Positions 21,121 to 27,220 of a DNA stretch of 37,325 nucleotides are shown here, one piece after another. The DNA is taken from positions 1 through 37,325 of the IMG/VR virus record IMGVR_UViG_3300007522_000035. One strand, written 5' to 3'. Source of the DNA: a virus. Position 1 is the first letter of the stretch; every line of letters begins with the position of its first letter. Made by a program: the position numbers and the translations under genes. Below the pieces are notes generated by a model, which was not told the origin of the DNA, searched no databases, and was given only the letters and a program-made list of their open reading frames with translations.

Positions 21121-23403
21121 ATGGTGACTCGTATAGTTGTAGGAATTGCCGGAAGTGGGAAAACCGCATTCGCGATGTCAAGAATCGAGCAGGCCCTTCG
21201 TGAGGGGGTCAGGTGGGATCAAATTGGCTTCGGGAGTTTCAGCCGGGCTGCGTGCCTGGAAGCGGCAGAAAGGGCGTCGAAGATAACTGGGGTATCTTCG
21301 GACAAACTTCAGAAAGAAGGCTTCTTCAGAACCGCTCATTCTGCTAGTCTGAGACTACTTGGTATCAACCCGAAGCTGATTCTGGATCATGACTCTGCTG
21401 ACGGGAAACGATTCCTCACGGAATGTCTCGGATCACAACGAGGCGGTGAGGTGGGGACTCTCGGACACCAAGTTGATAAGGCGATGAGCTGGTTCGATAC
21501 GGAAAGGGCGCGACTGACCCTCCCCCGGCGACCTGCGGCACCTGATTGTCGCGAGGACGGGCTAAAAGAACCAGATACACTCGCACTAGGGTTTGGTACA
21601 CTCGCACTAGAGTTTGCTAAAACAACTAGTGCATGTGGAAAACCCAGCAAAAACAGCCATAAAGGGGATTCCGGTACACTCGCACTAACCTTTATAGAGA
21701 AAACTTTTCAATCAGAAAATATTATTCGAATCCAAGCGCGCAGAAAAATTTATGAAAAGCCTAGTGCGAGTGTATCTTGTAGTGTAAATGAACCCCCTAT
21801 AGGCCATAAAGTCCAGCAAAATCGGCAATTCACGTCCTTACACCCCTTTTTTAATGAAAGTCTAGTGCGAGTGTACCAAAACACTAGTGCGAGTGTATCT
21901 GAAAACACTAGTGCGAGTGTAAACACTAGTGCGAGTGTAAACACTAGTGCGAGTGTAAACGATGAATGTTTGGACATGGTGTACAAATACCAAGCTCACA
22001 AGCGCGAGCATGACAGGTACGACTTCACCGACCTACTCTTCAGGTACGCCGGGATCGGCATAACGAAAGATCTCGAAATCTACTCAACCTACCCAGAAGG
22101 CTCAGTTCCACAGGAAGTGAAGATCTGGTTCTGGGACGAGCATCAGGATACGTCGGTGCTGTTGGACATGGTGACTCAGAGGCTCTCAGAGGACTGTCAG
22201 GACGTTTACATGCTCGGAGATGCATATCAGGCCGTCTACGGATTCAGTGGCTCTGATCACCGCGTTTTCAAGGCGAGGGAGAATGCCGCCAAGGACGAGG
22301 GGAACCGAATCCTCCTGAATAGATCGTGGCGGAATCCGCCACAGGTGTTAGAGTGGGGGGAGTCGGTGCTTCGCGAAGACAAGGCATACGAAGAAAGACA
22401 CCCATTCAGCGAAGTCTGCGACGGCAGCGTAGGAATGATGAGAACAGGACTGTTCCTGGAGAACCTCGAACGGCTCGTGGACACCGACACCCTGATTATC
22501 GCACGGACGTGGTTCGCGCTCGATTCGCTGAAGAGGCGACTGGATCAGATGTGCATTCCCTGGCGGTCATGTCAGGAAGAGCGGAAATCCCGCTGGGAAA
22601 GCCCCGTCAAGATCGCTTATACTTTGACAATGAGAGATCTGAAGGACGGGGCGAAGATCTCAGAGCAGGACTGGAGAAGGGTCACTGATACGCTGGGACA
22701 GAAGTTCGAAGGCAAGGAACTGTTCGAACGTGGCGTCAAAGCCAAGTGGAAGAAGATGTCTTGTTCGGGCGAGAACGTCAAAACGCTGGCGGATCTGAAG
22801 GAATGGGGTGCGACCGAGTGGTTCACTCAGTTCGTCCAGCAGGATAAGTGGCGGCTGGATACGGTGCTGCTGCTGGACGATGCCATCGAGAAGCACGGGA
22901 TCAGAGTCGTGAGGAATCCGGGGATTCGGATCGGTAGCTGTCACAGCGTCAAAGGAATGGAAGCAGAGAATGTTTTCTGTCTGGCGACCAGCTCAGAGCG
23001 GGCGTCGGGCGATGGAATCGACTTCTGGGAGGATCTGTTCCTGAAGTACGTTGCGATCACGCGGGCGAGCCGGCATTTCAGGGTGGTCGTTGACCCAGTG
23101 GACCATGCGAGAGGGAAGCGTCTATTCTTGCCCTGCCCTAAGGGGTTTTGGACTTTCGATGAGGAGTTCGTTGATGTCGGAGTCAGAAATACAGGCGAAG
23201 TTCCTGAAATGGTGTTCGGACAAGGATTGGATCTGGGTGTGCAAATATCCGGGAGGAACCTACGGCAAAGCGGGGACTCCGGACACACTGATGTCAGTGC
23301 TGGGGATCTTCCTGGCCATCGAGTTCAAGACGCAGACAGGGAAGCAGTCGGAGATTCAGAAGTACGAGCAGTTGAAGATTCGTATGAGTGGATCAATATC
23401 TGA
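21121..23403 (+). CDS. UvrD-like superfamily 1 DNA helicase with repeat-filled insertion
   Basis: 760 aa. Walker A GIAGSGKT (residues 8-15), then FGSFSRAACLEAAERA, FFRTAHSASLRLLG, DRYDFTDLLFRYAG, motif II FWDEHQDTS (Asp about 339), GDAYQAVYGFSGS, LNRSWRNPPQVLEWG and a late HSVKGMEAENVF and YVAITRASRHF, the UvrD/Rep order. Between the third and fourth of these, residues about 152-279 are a low-complexity insertion built from DTLALGF-type and NTSASV-type repeats (see the repeat entry). The last ~77 residues overlap the nuclease gene out of frame. Likely a replicative or recombination helicase. Confidence 0.9.
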   Translation: MVTRIVVGIAGSGKTAFAMSRIEQALREGVRWDQIGFGSFSRAACLEAAERASKITGVSSDKLQKEGFFRTAHSASLRLLGINPKLILDHDSADGKRFLTECLGSQRGGEVGTLGHQVDKAMSWFDTERARLTLPRRPAAPDCREDGLKEPDTLALGFGTLALEFAKTTSACGKPSKNSHKGDSGTLALTFIEKTFQSENIIRIQARRKIYEKPSASVSCSVNEPPIGHKVQQNRQFTSLHPFFNESLVRVYQNTSASVSENTSASVNTSASVNTSASVNDECLDMVYKYQAHKREHDRYDFTDLLFRYAGIGITKDLEIYSTYPEGSVPQEVKIWFWDEHQDTSVLLDMVTQRLSEDCQDVYMLGDAYQAVYGFSGSDHRVFKARENAAKDEGNRILLNRSWRNPPQVLEWGESVLREDKAYEERHPFSEVCDGSVGMMRTGLFLENLERLVDTDTLIIARTWFALDSLKRRLDQMCIPWRSCQEERKSRWESPVKIAYTLTMRDLKDGAKISEQDWRRVTDTLGQKFEGKELFERGVKAKWKKMSCSGENVKTLADLKEWGATEWFTQFVQQDKWRLDTVLLLDDAIEKHGIRVVRNPGIRIGSCHSVKGMEAENVFCLATSSERASGDGIDFWEDLFLKYVAITRASRHFRVVVDPVDHARGKRLFLPCPKGFWTFDEEFVDVGVRNTGEVPEMVFGQGLDLGVQISGRNLRQSGDSGHTDVSAGDLPGHRVQDADREAVGDSEVRAVEDSYEWINI
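21576..21957. repeat. Nine copies of a 14-bp motif in opposed orientations inside the helicase gene
   Basis: CTAGTGCGAGTGTA occurs six times on the plus strand (starting 21761, 21862, 21884, 21908, 21926, 21944; the last three exactly 18 bp apart). Its reverse complement occurs at 21576, 21597 (21 bp apart) and 21675, the last lacking its final base. A shortened copy lies at 21625. The minus-oriented copies are all on the left and the plus-oriented on the right, facing across an AT-rich stretch (about 21690-21760). Most spacings keep the helicase frame. Iteron-like; a replication-origin or regulator-binding role is possible. Confidence 0.9.
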
Positions 23404-23497
23404 AGTGGCGCGGTCACTTGAAGAGGCGATCGCGATCGTCGAAACTGTCAAGGAAATGGCCATGGGGATCAGAATAAGGGCGGAGTGGAAGCTATGA
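23174..23497 (+). CDS. VRR-NUC domain nuclease
   Basis: 107 aa from ATG 23174, seven bases after GAGGAG. A complete VRR-NUC (PD-(D/E)XK) domain: SEIQAKFLKWC, YPGGTYGKAGTPDTLM with the catalytic Asp, FLAIEFKTQTGKQSEIQKYEQL with Glu-x-Lys and the trailing Gln. These phage proteins are predicted structure-specific or Holliday-junction-type nucleases. The first 230 nt lie inside the end of the helicase gene in another frame. Nuclease and helicase thus probably act together in recombination or replication. Confidence 0.85.
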   Translation: MSESEIQAKFLKWCSDKDWIWVCKYPGGTYGKAGTPDTLMSVLGIFLAIEFKTQTGKQSEIQKYEQLKIRMSGSISEVARSLEEAIAIVETVKEMAMGIRIRAEWKL

Positions 23498-23829
23498 GGG
23501 ACGACGACGGATTGAGACCTGTGGAAGCTCTGCGTATGGCGAGAAACGTGGCGTCTGGCGTGTATCAGACGAATGACCAAGGCCGCCAGAGCTGCGTGAA
23601 CGTGCTGGAGGATGTCATCGGCGGTGAAATCGATGGAGAGACTGTGCATCTGCGGTATCGACTCGAAGCCGTGAAGTCGTACCTGCTGATGGATTCGATG
23701 AACATGGCACAGCAGAAAATGCAGATCGACATACAGATCAGGGGAGAAGAGAAGGAAGTCGGTGGAGAGCGGATCGTCCTGCTTTTGCCGTCGAATAACA
23801 CGGAAAGCGGAGGAGAACGGGATGAATGA
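23494..23829 (+). CDS. Hypothetical helical protein (terminase-small-like impression)
   Basis: 111 aa from ATG 23494, overlapping the nuclease stop (ATGA), with GGAG eight bases upstream. Sequence LRPVEALRMARNVASGVYQ...CVNVLEDVIGGEIDGETVHLRYRLEAVKSYLLMDSM is a set of helices like those of some small phage proteins annotated as terminase small subunits, followed by a QIDIQIRGEEKEVGGERIVLLLPSN tail. It is far from the large terminase, so I do not assign that role. Confidence 0.6.
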   Translation: MRDDDGLRPVEALRMARNVASGVYQTNDQGRQSCVNVLEDVIGGEIDGETVHLRYRLEAVKSYLLMDSMNMAQQKMQIDIQIRGEEKEVGGERIVLLLPSNNTESGGERDE

Positions 23830-24040
23830 GCAACAGTTCGTGGTTGGCGGCGTCACATTTTTAGCATCGGTACACCCAAAAGAGGTGACTTTCAGCTTTC
23901 CTGAGCATGAAATGAAGTACAAAGACTTCGATGCGTGGTACGACGAAGTGGAATCGTTCGCGACGAGATCAGAGCGATTGGCGTCTGATGTCGATGAATT
24001 GAAGGCAGCGTTCGAGTCTGCGAGAATGAAGGCAACTTAA
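23822..24040 (+). CDS. Hypothetical protein, 72 aa
   Basis: 72 aa from ATG 23822, shortly after GGAGGAG. A beta-hairpin (FVVGGVTFLASVHPKEVTFSF) is followed by acidic helices (DAWYDEVESFATRSERLASDVDELKAAFESARMKA). It overlaps the previous gene by 8 nt and is the last gene of the replication-related plus-strand run. Function unknown. Confidence 0.6.
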   Translation: MNEQQFVVGGVTFLASVHPKEVTFSFPEHEMKYKDFDAWYDEVESFATRSERLASDVDELKAAFESARMKAT

Positions 24041-24062
24041 TACAACTGCTGATCTCAAAAGT

Positions 24063-24281
24063 ATGGAGCCCTATTTTCTTGCCGGGTTCGTGGCAGGAAT
24101 CAACATAGCCGATTCAATGAGTGATGTCGGAAACAGGTGGTTCGGTGGTTCGGTGGTTCGGTGGTTCGGTGGTTCGGTGCGAAGAATAAACTTTGCGCCG
24201 CCTCGCGGCCGCGTACCACAATGCGGCCCACAGGCCAGGGTACAACTGCAAATACGTCAATCGTGCAGTTCGACATTATGA
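24063..24281 (+). CDS. Doubtful short ORF crossing an 8-bp tandem repeat
   Basis: An open frame of 72 codons beginning MEPYFLAGFVAGINIADSMSD, which is protein-like for about 25 residues, then reads through the octamer repeat (RWFGGSVVRWFGG) and unconvincing sequence. No ribosome site is evident. Changes in octamer number would shift the frame. It may be a real short gene disrupted by the repeat, or chance. Confidence 0.25.
   Translation: MEPYFLAGFVAGINIADSMSDVGNRWFGGSVVRWFGGSVRRINFAPPRGRVPQCGPQARVQLQIRQSCSSTL
24136..24175 (+). repeat. Tandem repeat, 5 x GGTGGTTC
   Basis: Five perfect consecutive octamers followed by a partial GGT. Lies in the 361-bp interval (24041-24401) without a well-supported gene. 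Because the unit is not a multiple of three, copy-number change would switch reading frame in any gene crossing it. Confidence 0.9.
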
Positions 24282-24296
24282 CGAATTGTCATAATG
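24274..24296. promoter_or_regulatory. Perfect 9-bp palindrome, operator-like
   Basis: CATTATGAC-5 nt-GTCATAATG, a perfect inverted repeat about 106 bp upstream of the HNH-AP2 gene. There is no T-run, so it is not an intrinsic terminator. The length and spacing fit a dimeric repressor site. Part of it (GTCATTATG-like) also appears near 36111. Confidence 0.5.
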
Positions 24297-24401
24297 GAAT
24301 CATTGCAGATTGGCGTGATGATGTAAAGGGACATTTCGCTGCCGCTGAGATTGCAATTCATGCCTGCATCTGCTACACTCTGCATACCATAGGAGGTAAT
24401 T

Positions 24402-24902
24402 ATGGAATGCAGTATCGATGATCTAAGGCGGATGTTCAGTTACGACCCGGAAACAGGCGACATCACTCGTCTTGTGACTGTGAGCTGGAACGCTGTTGCT
24501 GGAAGCGTGGCTGGTCATGACAGTCGCAGTAGAAACACGAGCTACAGACGTTTGACGATTAACGGAAGGCAAGTAGGCTGCCACAGAGTTGCTTGGGCAT
24601 TGTTTTATGGTGAATGGCCGAAGGATCAGATTGACCATAAAGACAGGAATGGCCTGAACAATAGGATCGCGAACCTCCGGGAGTCGAACCAAACACTGAA
24701 CCAGAGGAACCAGAGAAGAAACGTGAATAACAAGACTGGTTTCCGTGGAGTCTCATGGCATAAAGGAAGACGCGGATGGCAGGCTGCGATATACATGTCG
24801 AGGAAGAAAATTCACCTCGGAGTGTTCAAGACGATCCCAGAAGCCGCTGCTGCTCGCGCCGCCGCTGAGATGAAATACTGGGGCCACACTTCGGATAACT
24901 GA
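24402..24902 (+). CDS. HNH endonuclease with C-terminal AP2 DNA-binding domain
   Basis: 166 aa; AGGAGG eight bases before the ATG. Intact HNH: CHRVAWALFYGEWPKDQIDHKDRNG...NNRIANLRESN with His61, Asp78-His79 and Asn87/Asn91. An AP2/ERF domain follows (GFRGVSWHKGRRGWQAAIYMSRKKIHLGVFKTIPEAAAAR, residues 113-152). This is the usual free-standing phage homing endonuclease plan, cutting related genomes and spreading itself. Its stop lies 1 nt before the first of three tandem-repeat arrays. Confidence 0.9.
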   Translation: MECSIDDLRRMFSYDPETGDITRLVTVSWNAVAGSVAGHDSRSRNTSYRRLTINGRQVGCHRVAWALFYGEWPKDQIDHKDRNGLNNRIANLRESNQTLNQRNQRRNVNNKTGFRGVSWHKGRRGWQAAIYMSRKKIHLGVFKTIPEAAAARAAAEMKYWGHTSDN

Positions 24903-24903
24903 A

Positions 24904-25015
24904 CCGCGCTCCCGCTGCTCGCCGCGCTCCCGCTGCCGAGCCGCGCTCCCGCTGCCGAGCCGCGCTCCCGCTGCTCGCCGCGCTCCCGCTGCCGAGCCGC
25001 GCTCCCGCTGCCGAG
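24904..25015. repeat. GC-rich tandem array, six 18/19-bp units
   Basis: Units CCGCGCTCCCGCTGCTCG (18) and CCGCGCTCCCGCTGCCGAG (19) in the order 18-19-19-18-19-19, i.e. two perfect 56-bp superunits. Starts directly after the HNH-AP2 stop codon. Non-coding as far as I can tell; minus-strand frames through it are pure repeat. Confidence 0.95.
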
Positions 25016-25030
25016 CCATGCCCCAGGATT

Positions 25031-25110
25031 CGGCGCCGAAAAACATCGGCGCCGAAAAACATCGGCGCCGAAAAACATCGGCGCCGAAAAACATCGGCGC
25101 CGAAAAACAT
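25031..25110. repeat. Tandem array, five 16-bp units with GGCGCC palindrome
   Basis: Five perfect copies of CGGCGCCGAAAAACAT. Each contains the palindrome CGGCGCCG followed by an A-tract, which makes regularly phased GC palindromes and A-tracts. The GCGCCGAAAA core is shared with another array at 29100-29191. Confidence 0.95.
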
Positions 25111-25185
25111 CGTCCCGACAACTATTGTTCCGACAACTATCGTCCCGACAACTATTGTTCCGACAACTATTGTTCCGACAACTAT
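25111..25185. repeat. Tandem array, five 15-bp units containing CCGACAACTAT
   Basis: Five 15-bp units alternating CGTCCCGACAACTAT and TGTTCCGACAACTAT, directly abutting the previous array. The CCGACAACTA core also occurs in each of the three leader sequences that follow (just before the ribosome site). Ends 28 bp before the first promoter cassette. Confidence 0.95.
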
Positions 25186-25212
25186 TGTTGCTAGCCGATC
25201 GGATGAGCGGAC

Positions 25213-25316
25213 TATTCTTACAATTCTTCTACATTTAGCATTGACACTATTGACCAGCTTGCTAAGATGACGATATGTCAAGCATTCAACCCGACAACTA
25301 ACAAGGAGAAACGACG
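25213..25316 (+). promoter_or_regulatory. Promoter-leader cassette, copy 1, with 8-codon leader frame
   Basis: TTGACA (25241) and TAAGAT (25263) with a 16-nt spacer, a good sigma70 promoter. The expected +1 coincides with the A of an ATG at 25275 that opens MSSIQPDN-stop (25275-25301), so this frame could be translated leaderless. The ribosome site AAGGAG follows at 25303, nine bases before the gene's ATG. About 100 bp, nearly identical to copies 2 and 3. Confidence 0.85.
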
Positions 25317-25538
25317 ATGGTTCAAGTGCGGTTTATGAATGGAAAAATTACGCGTTTTCCAGGGGCAAAGAGGGCTGCCAAATCTGCAGGTTATCCTGAT
25401 GTTTTCACTTATCTGAGGTCAACAGGGCAGGTCGATTGCTGTTGTGAAGAAATTTCGGACGAAGAAAAAAATGAACAGTTATTAGCAGACCAGGCGAAAA
25501 GACAAATCGCAAGGCATGTTTTACGGCGATTACAATGA
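25317..25538 (+). CDS. Small protein driven by cassette copy 1, 73 aa
   Basis: 73 aa: MVQVRFMNGKITRFPGAKRAAKSAGYPDVFTYLRSTGQVDCCCEEISDEE..., basic N-terminal half, a CCC triplet, acidic then basic helical end. No family recognised. Start fixed by AAGGAG nine bases upstream. It has its own promoter and leader identical to those of two unrelated neighbours. Confidence 0.7.
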   Translation: MVQVRFMNGKITRFPGAKRAAKSAGYPDVFTYLRSTGQVDCCCEEISDEEKNEQLLADQAKRQIARHVLRRLQ

Positions 25539-25601
25539 ATACGTAGTCGTCTAAAAATGGCGACGGAACGAAGTGGCTGAGAGTTAATTTATATTTATTT
25601 T

Positions 25602-25687
25602 ACATTTAGCATTGACACTATTGACCAGCTTGCTAAGATGACGATATGTCAAGCATTCAACCCGACAACTAACAAGGAGAAACGACG
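25602..25687 (+). promoter_or_regulatory. Promoter-leader cassette, copy 2
   Basis: Same TTGACA (25612), TAAGAT (25634), leaderless MSSIQPDN frame (25646-25672), CCGACAACTA and AAGGAG elements as copy 1. The sequence diverges upstream of the TACATTTAGC just before the -35 box, which marks the conserved unit as roughly 85 bp of promoter plus leader. Confidence 0.85.
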
Positions 25688-25903
25688 ATGCAAACAGTAA
25701 CTGCAGAAGAGACTTACATAATGCGCGGTCGAATAGCCACGCGGTGCACCTTAGTAGACATAGAGTCTACGTACAATCGGAACGGAGAACTGGTTAAAAC
25801 AGAGCAAGTCGTGGCTTACGAGTGCCAGGGACAGATAGTACTGTCTAGGTGTCAGGAATCTTCAATACTCCATGGAAACCCTGGGTTTCATACTCCCGGA
25901 TAG
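25688..25903 (+). CDS. Small protein driven by cassette copy 2, 71 aa
   Basis: 71 aa, beta-rich (TYIMRGRIATRCTLVDIESTYNRNGELVKTEQVVAYECQGQIVLSRC) with three Cys. Reads like a small beta-barrel; no family recognised. Unrelated in sequence to the products of copies 1 and 3 although expressed from the same leader. Confidence 0.7.
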   Translation: MQTVTAEETYIMRGRIATRCTLVDIESTYNRNGELVKTEQVVAYECQGQIVLSRCQESSILHGNPGFHTPG

Positions 25904-25904
25904 T

Positions 25905-26008
25905 TATTCTTACAATTCTTCTACATTTAGCATTGACACTATTGACCAGCTTGCTAAGATGACGATATGTCAAGCATTCAACCCGACAACTAACAAGGAG
26001 AAACGAAA
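25905..26008 (+). promoter_or_regulatory. Promoter-leader cassette, copy 3
   Basis: TTGACA (25933), TAAGAT (25955), leaderless MSSIQPDN frame (25967-25993) and AAGGAG, matching copy 1 over about 100 bp including the upstream TTCTTACAATTCTTC stretch that copy 2 lacks. Confidence 0.85.
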
Positions 26009-26224
26009 ATGAACATTAGGGAACTTGCGGACAAGGTACGTGACCTGAAAACAGTGCGACGGGAGGAACTTTCCGAAGGCATGGAATTGAGCCAATTTGA
26101 TGCTTTTGTTGGGGTATTAGAGAGAAGTGGTTTAGTGTGGACGTCTGATAGAATGATTGGATGGAACTTACCAGATAGTTTTCCATGCTCTCAGGAATTC
26201 ATTCTCGCGGAGTCTCAGCGATGA
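26009..26224 (+). CDS. Small helical protein driven by cassette copy 3, 71 aa
   Basis: 71 aa: MNIRELADKVRDLKTVRREELSEGMELSQFDAFVGVLERSGLVWTSDRMIGWNLPD..., possibly a small winged-helix-like fold (helix, helix, short hairpin), but no family is recognised. The stop overlaps the next start (ATGA), so cassette 3 drives at least three genes. Confidence 0.7.
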   Translation: MNIRELADKVRDLKTVRREELSEGMELSQFDAFVGVLERSGLVWTSDRMIGWNLPDSFPCSQEFILAESQR

Positions 26225-26424
26225 AAACAGCAACTGCACAACTGATACTCGACTCAATCAACGTAGCAATCACACAACTAATAAACCTGGCTGAAGTGGA
26301 AAGCACGGAATCTGTGCTTTTACTGACTGAAGCGAGTGCAACAGTTCGCTCATTGGTCGAATACGAACAAAAAATCGAACTTATCGACGAGGCACCTATG
26401 GAACTTATAATAGGGGAAGAATAA
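26221..26424 (+). CDS. Acidic helical protein, 67 aa
   Basis: 67 aa from ATG 26221, GGAG eight bases upstream. Two long helices (QLILDSINVAITQLINLAEVESTESVLLLTEASATVRSLVEYEQKIELI), probably a helical-hairpin dimer. Overlaps both neighbours by 4 and 1 nt. Function unknown. Confidence 0.65.
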   Translation: MKTATAQLILDSINVAITQLINLAEVESTESVLLLTEASATVRSLVEYEQKIELIDEAPMELIIGEE

Positions 26425-26585
26425 TGCAAACCTACCACGTCTGCATTCTGACTCAGGATAATGAAGACTCATATGACACAACCTGGAATTGTGTCAGCGT
26501 AGAAGAATGTCTAAGACTAGCTGACAGTTTGGCCTGGCAGCTATTCGGCGACTTGCCGCACTGGGTCAACGTAGTGGCAGTTTAA
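26424..26585 (+). CDS. Hypothetical protein, 53 aa
   Basis: ATG 26424 overlaps the previous TAA (TAATG) and follows AGGGGAAG. 53 aa: MQTYHVCILTQDNEDSYDTTWNC, then SVEECLRLADSLAWQLFGDLPHWVNVVAV. A short strand, helix, strand protein. A terminator begins at the next base, so it closes the operon. Function unknown. Confidence 0.65.
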   Translation: MQTYHVCILTQDNEDSYDTTWNCVSVEECLRLADSLAWQLFGDLPHWVNVVAV

Positions 26586-26617
26586 CCCGGCGCCAACGTG
26601 GCGCCGGGCATCGTTTT
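26586..26617 (+). terminator. Intrinsic terminator, perfect 9-bp stem
   Basis: CCCGGCGCC, loop AACGT, GGCGCCGGG, then CATCGTTTT. Directly follows the stop of the 53-aa gene. A decayed relative (26937-26964) follows the next gene. Confidence 0.75.
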
Positions 26618-26645
26618 AAGACCAGAAGCACCGGGAGAAAATGAA

Positions 26646-26924
26646 ATGACCAGAAATGAAGCAATCATTGAAATCTTTGAAAAAACGTCCGATGGCGGCG
26701 AGCAGTATGTCTACAAGACCGACGTCATTGGAACAGGTTTTTACGAGGTCACACAAAGACCCGATGGACATTCGATGGACAAATTTTGTGGTGACGACGC
26801 TGATTGGATCGCGAAAAACCTCGGACTGAGACTGCAGCACACTGACCATGGGGCCGGGCGGTCAAGCGTCCAGGCTTTCGCGCTCGACGTGCTGCTTGCG
26901 GACGTTTCTTATTTGGATCGCTGA
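26646..26924 (+). CDS. Hypothetical protein, 92 aa
   Basis: 92 aa from ATG 26646 after GGGAG. MTRNEAIIEIFEKTSDGGEQYVYKTDVIGTGFYEVTQRPDGHSM, then ADWIAKNLGLRLQ and a helical end (SVQAFALDVLLADVSYLD). Mixed alpha/beta; no family recognised. It is bracketed by two related hairpins, each resembling a terminator. Confidence 0.6.
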   Translation: MTRNEAIIEIFEKTSDGGEQYVYKTDVIGTGFYEVTQRPDGHSMDKFCGDDADWIAKNLGLRLQHTDHGAGRSSVQAFALDVLLADVSYLDR

Positions 26925-26936
26925 GTTCCTTTATTG

Positions 26937-26964
26937 CCCGGCGTCAACGTGAGGTCGGGATGTT
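26937..26964 (+). terminator. Weak terminator-like hairpin related to 26586-26608
   Basis: CCCGGCGTC, loop AACGT, GAGGTCGGG with eight of nine positions able to pair, followed by ATGTTTT. It shares the CCCGGCG.CAACGTG..G.CGGG layout with the perfect hairpin 350 bp upstream. Confidence 0.5.
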
Positions 26965-26996
26965 TTCAACCATTAACCAAATAGGACATAATCACA

Positions 26997-27218
26997 ATGA
27001 ACGAATACGAAAAACAACTAGCACTCTACAAAGAGTCAGGGTTGACAATGTCGGAAATCATCGAATCAATTGAAGACGATCAAAATTCCGGCTTCTGCAT
27101 TTCTTGCGGTGAAGAGTCGCACGGTATTGAACCCGACGCGTGGAAGTATGAGTGCGAATATTGTGAAGCACCGTGCGTCTACGGTTCTGAAGAACTCTTA
27201 ATAATGTTTGGGGGTTGA
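26997..27218 (+). CDS. Small zinc-ribbon protein, 73 aa
   Basis: 73 aa. CISCGEESHGIEPDAWKYECEYCEAPCVYGSEELLI (residues 33-68) has the paired CxxC motifs and the GIEPDA..YeCe.C....VYG.EEL signature of a widespread small phage zinc-ribbon family of unknown function. AGGA lies ten bases before the ATG. Probably a DNA- or protein-binding module. Confidence 0.75.
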   Translation: MNEYEKQLALYKESGLTMSEIIESIEDDQNSGFCISCGEESHGIEPDAWKYECEYCEAPCVYGSEELLIMFGG

Positions 27219-27220
27219 CA

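Noticed and set aside
21576-21957. CRISPR or rRNA-type repeat in the helicase gene
   Set aside because: Copies occur in both orientations with short irregular spacing, and the helicase frame runs through them.
23494-23829. Terminase small subunit
   Set aside because: Only a general helical resemblance; it lies 8 kb from the large terminase and next to a nuclease and helicase, so the label is not supported.
24904-25185. CRISPR array
   Set aside because: The repeats are head-to-tail without unique spacers, and the units are only 15-19 bp. No cas genes are present.
24753-25281. Long minus-strand frames through the tandem arrays
   Set aside because: The translations are pure repeats (for example GSAA..., FFGADVFRR..., VGTIV...) created by the arrays; there is no start signal and no protein-like remainder.
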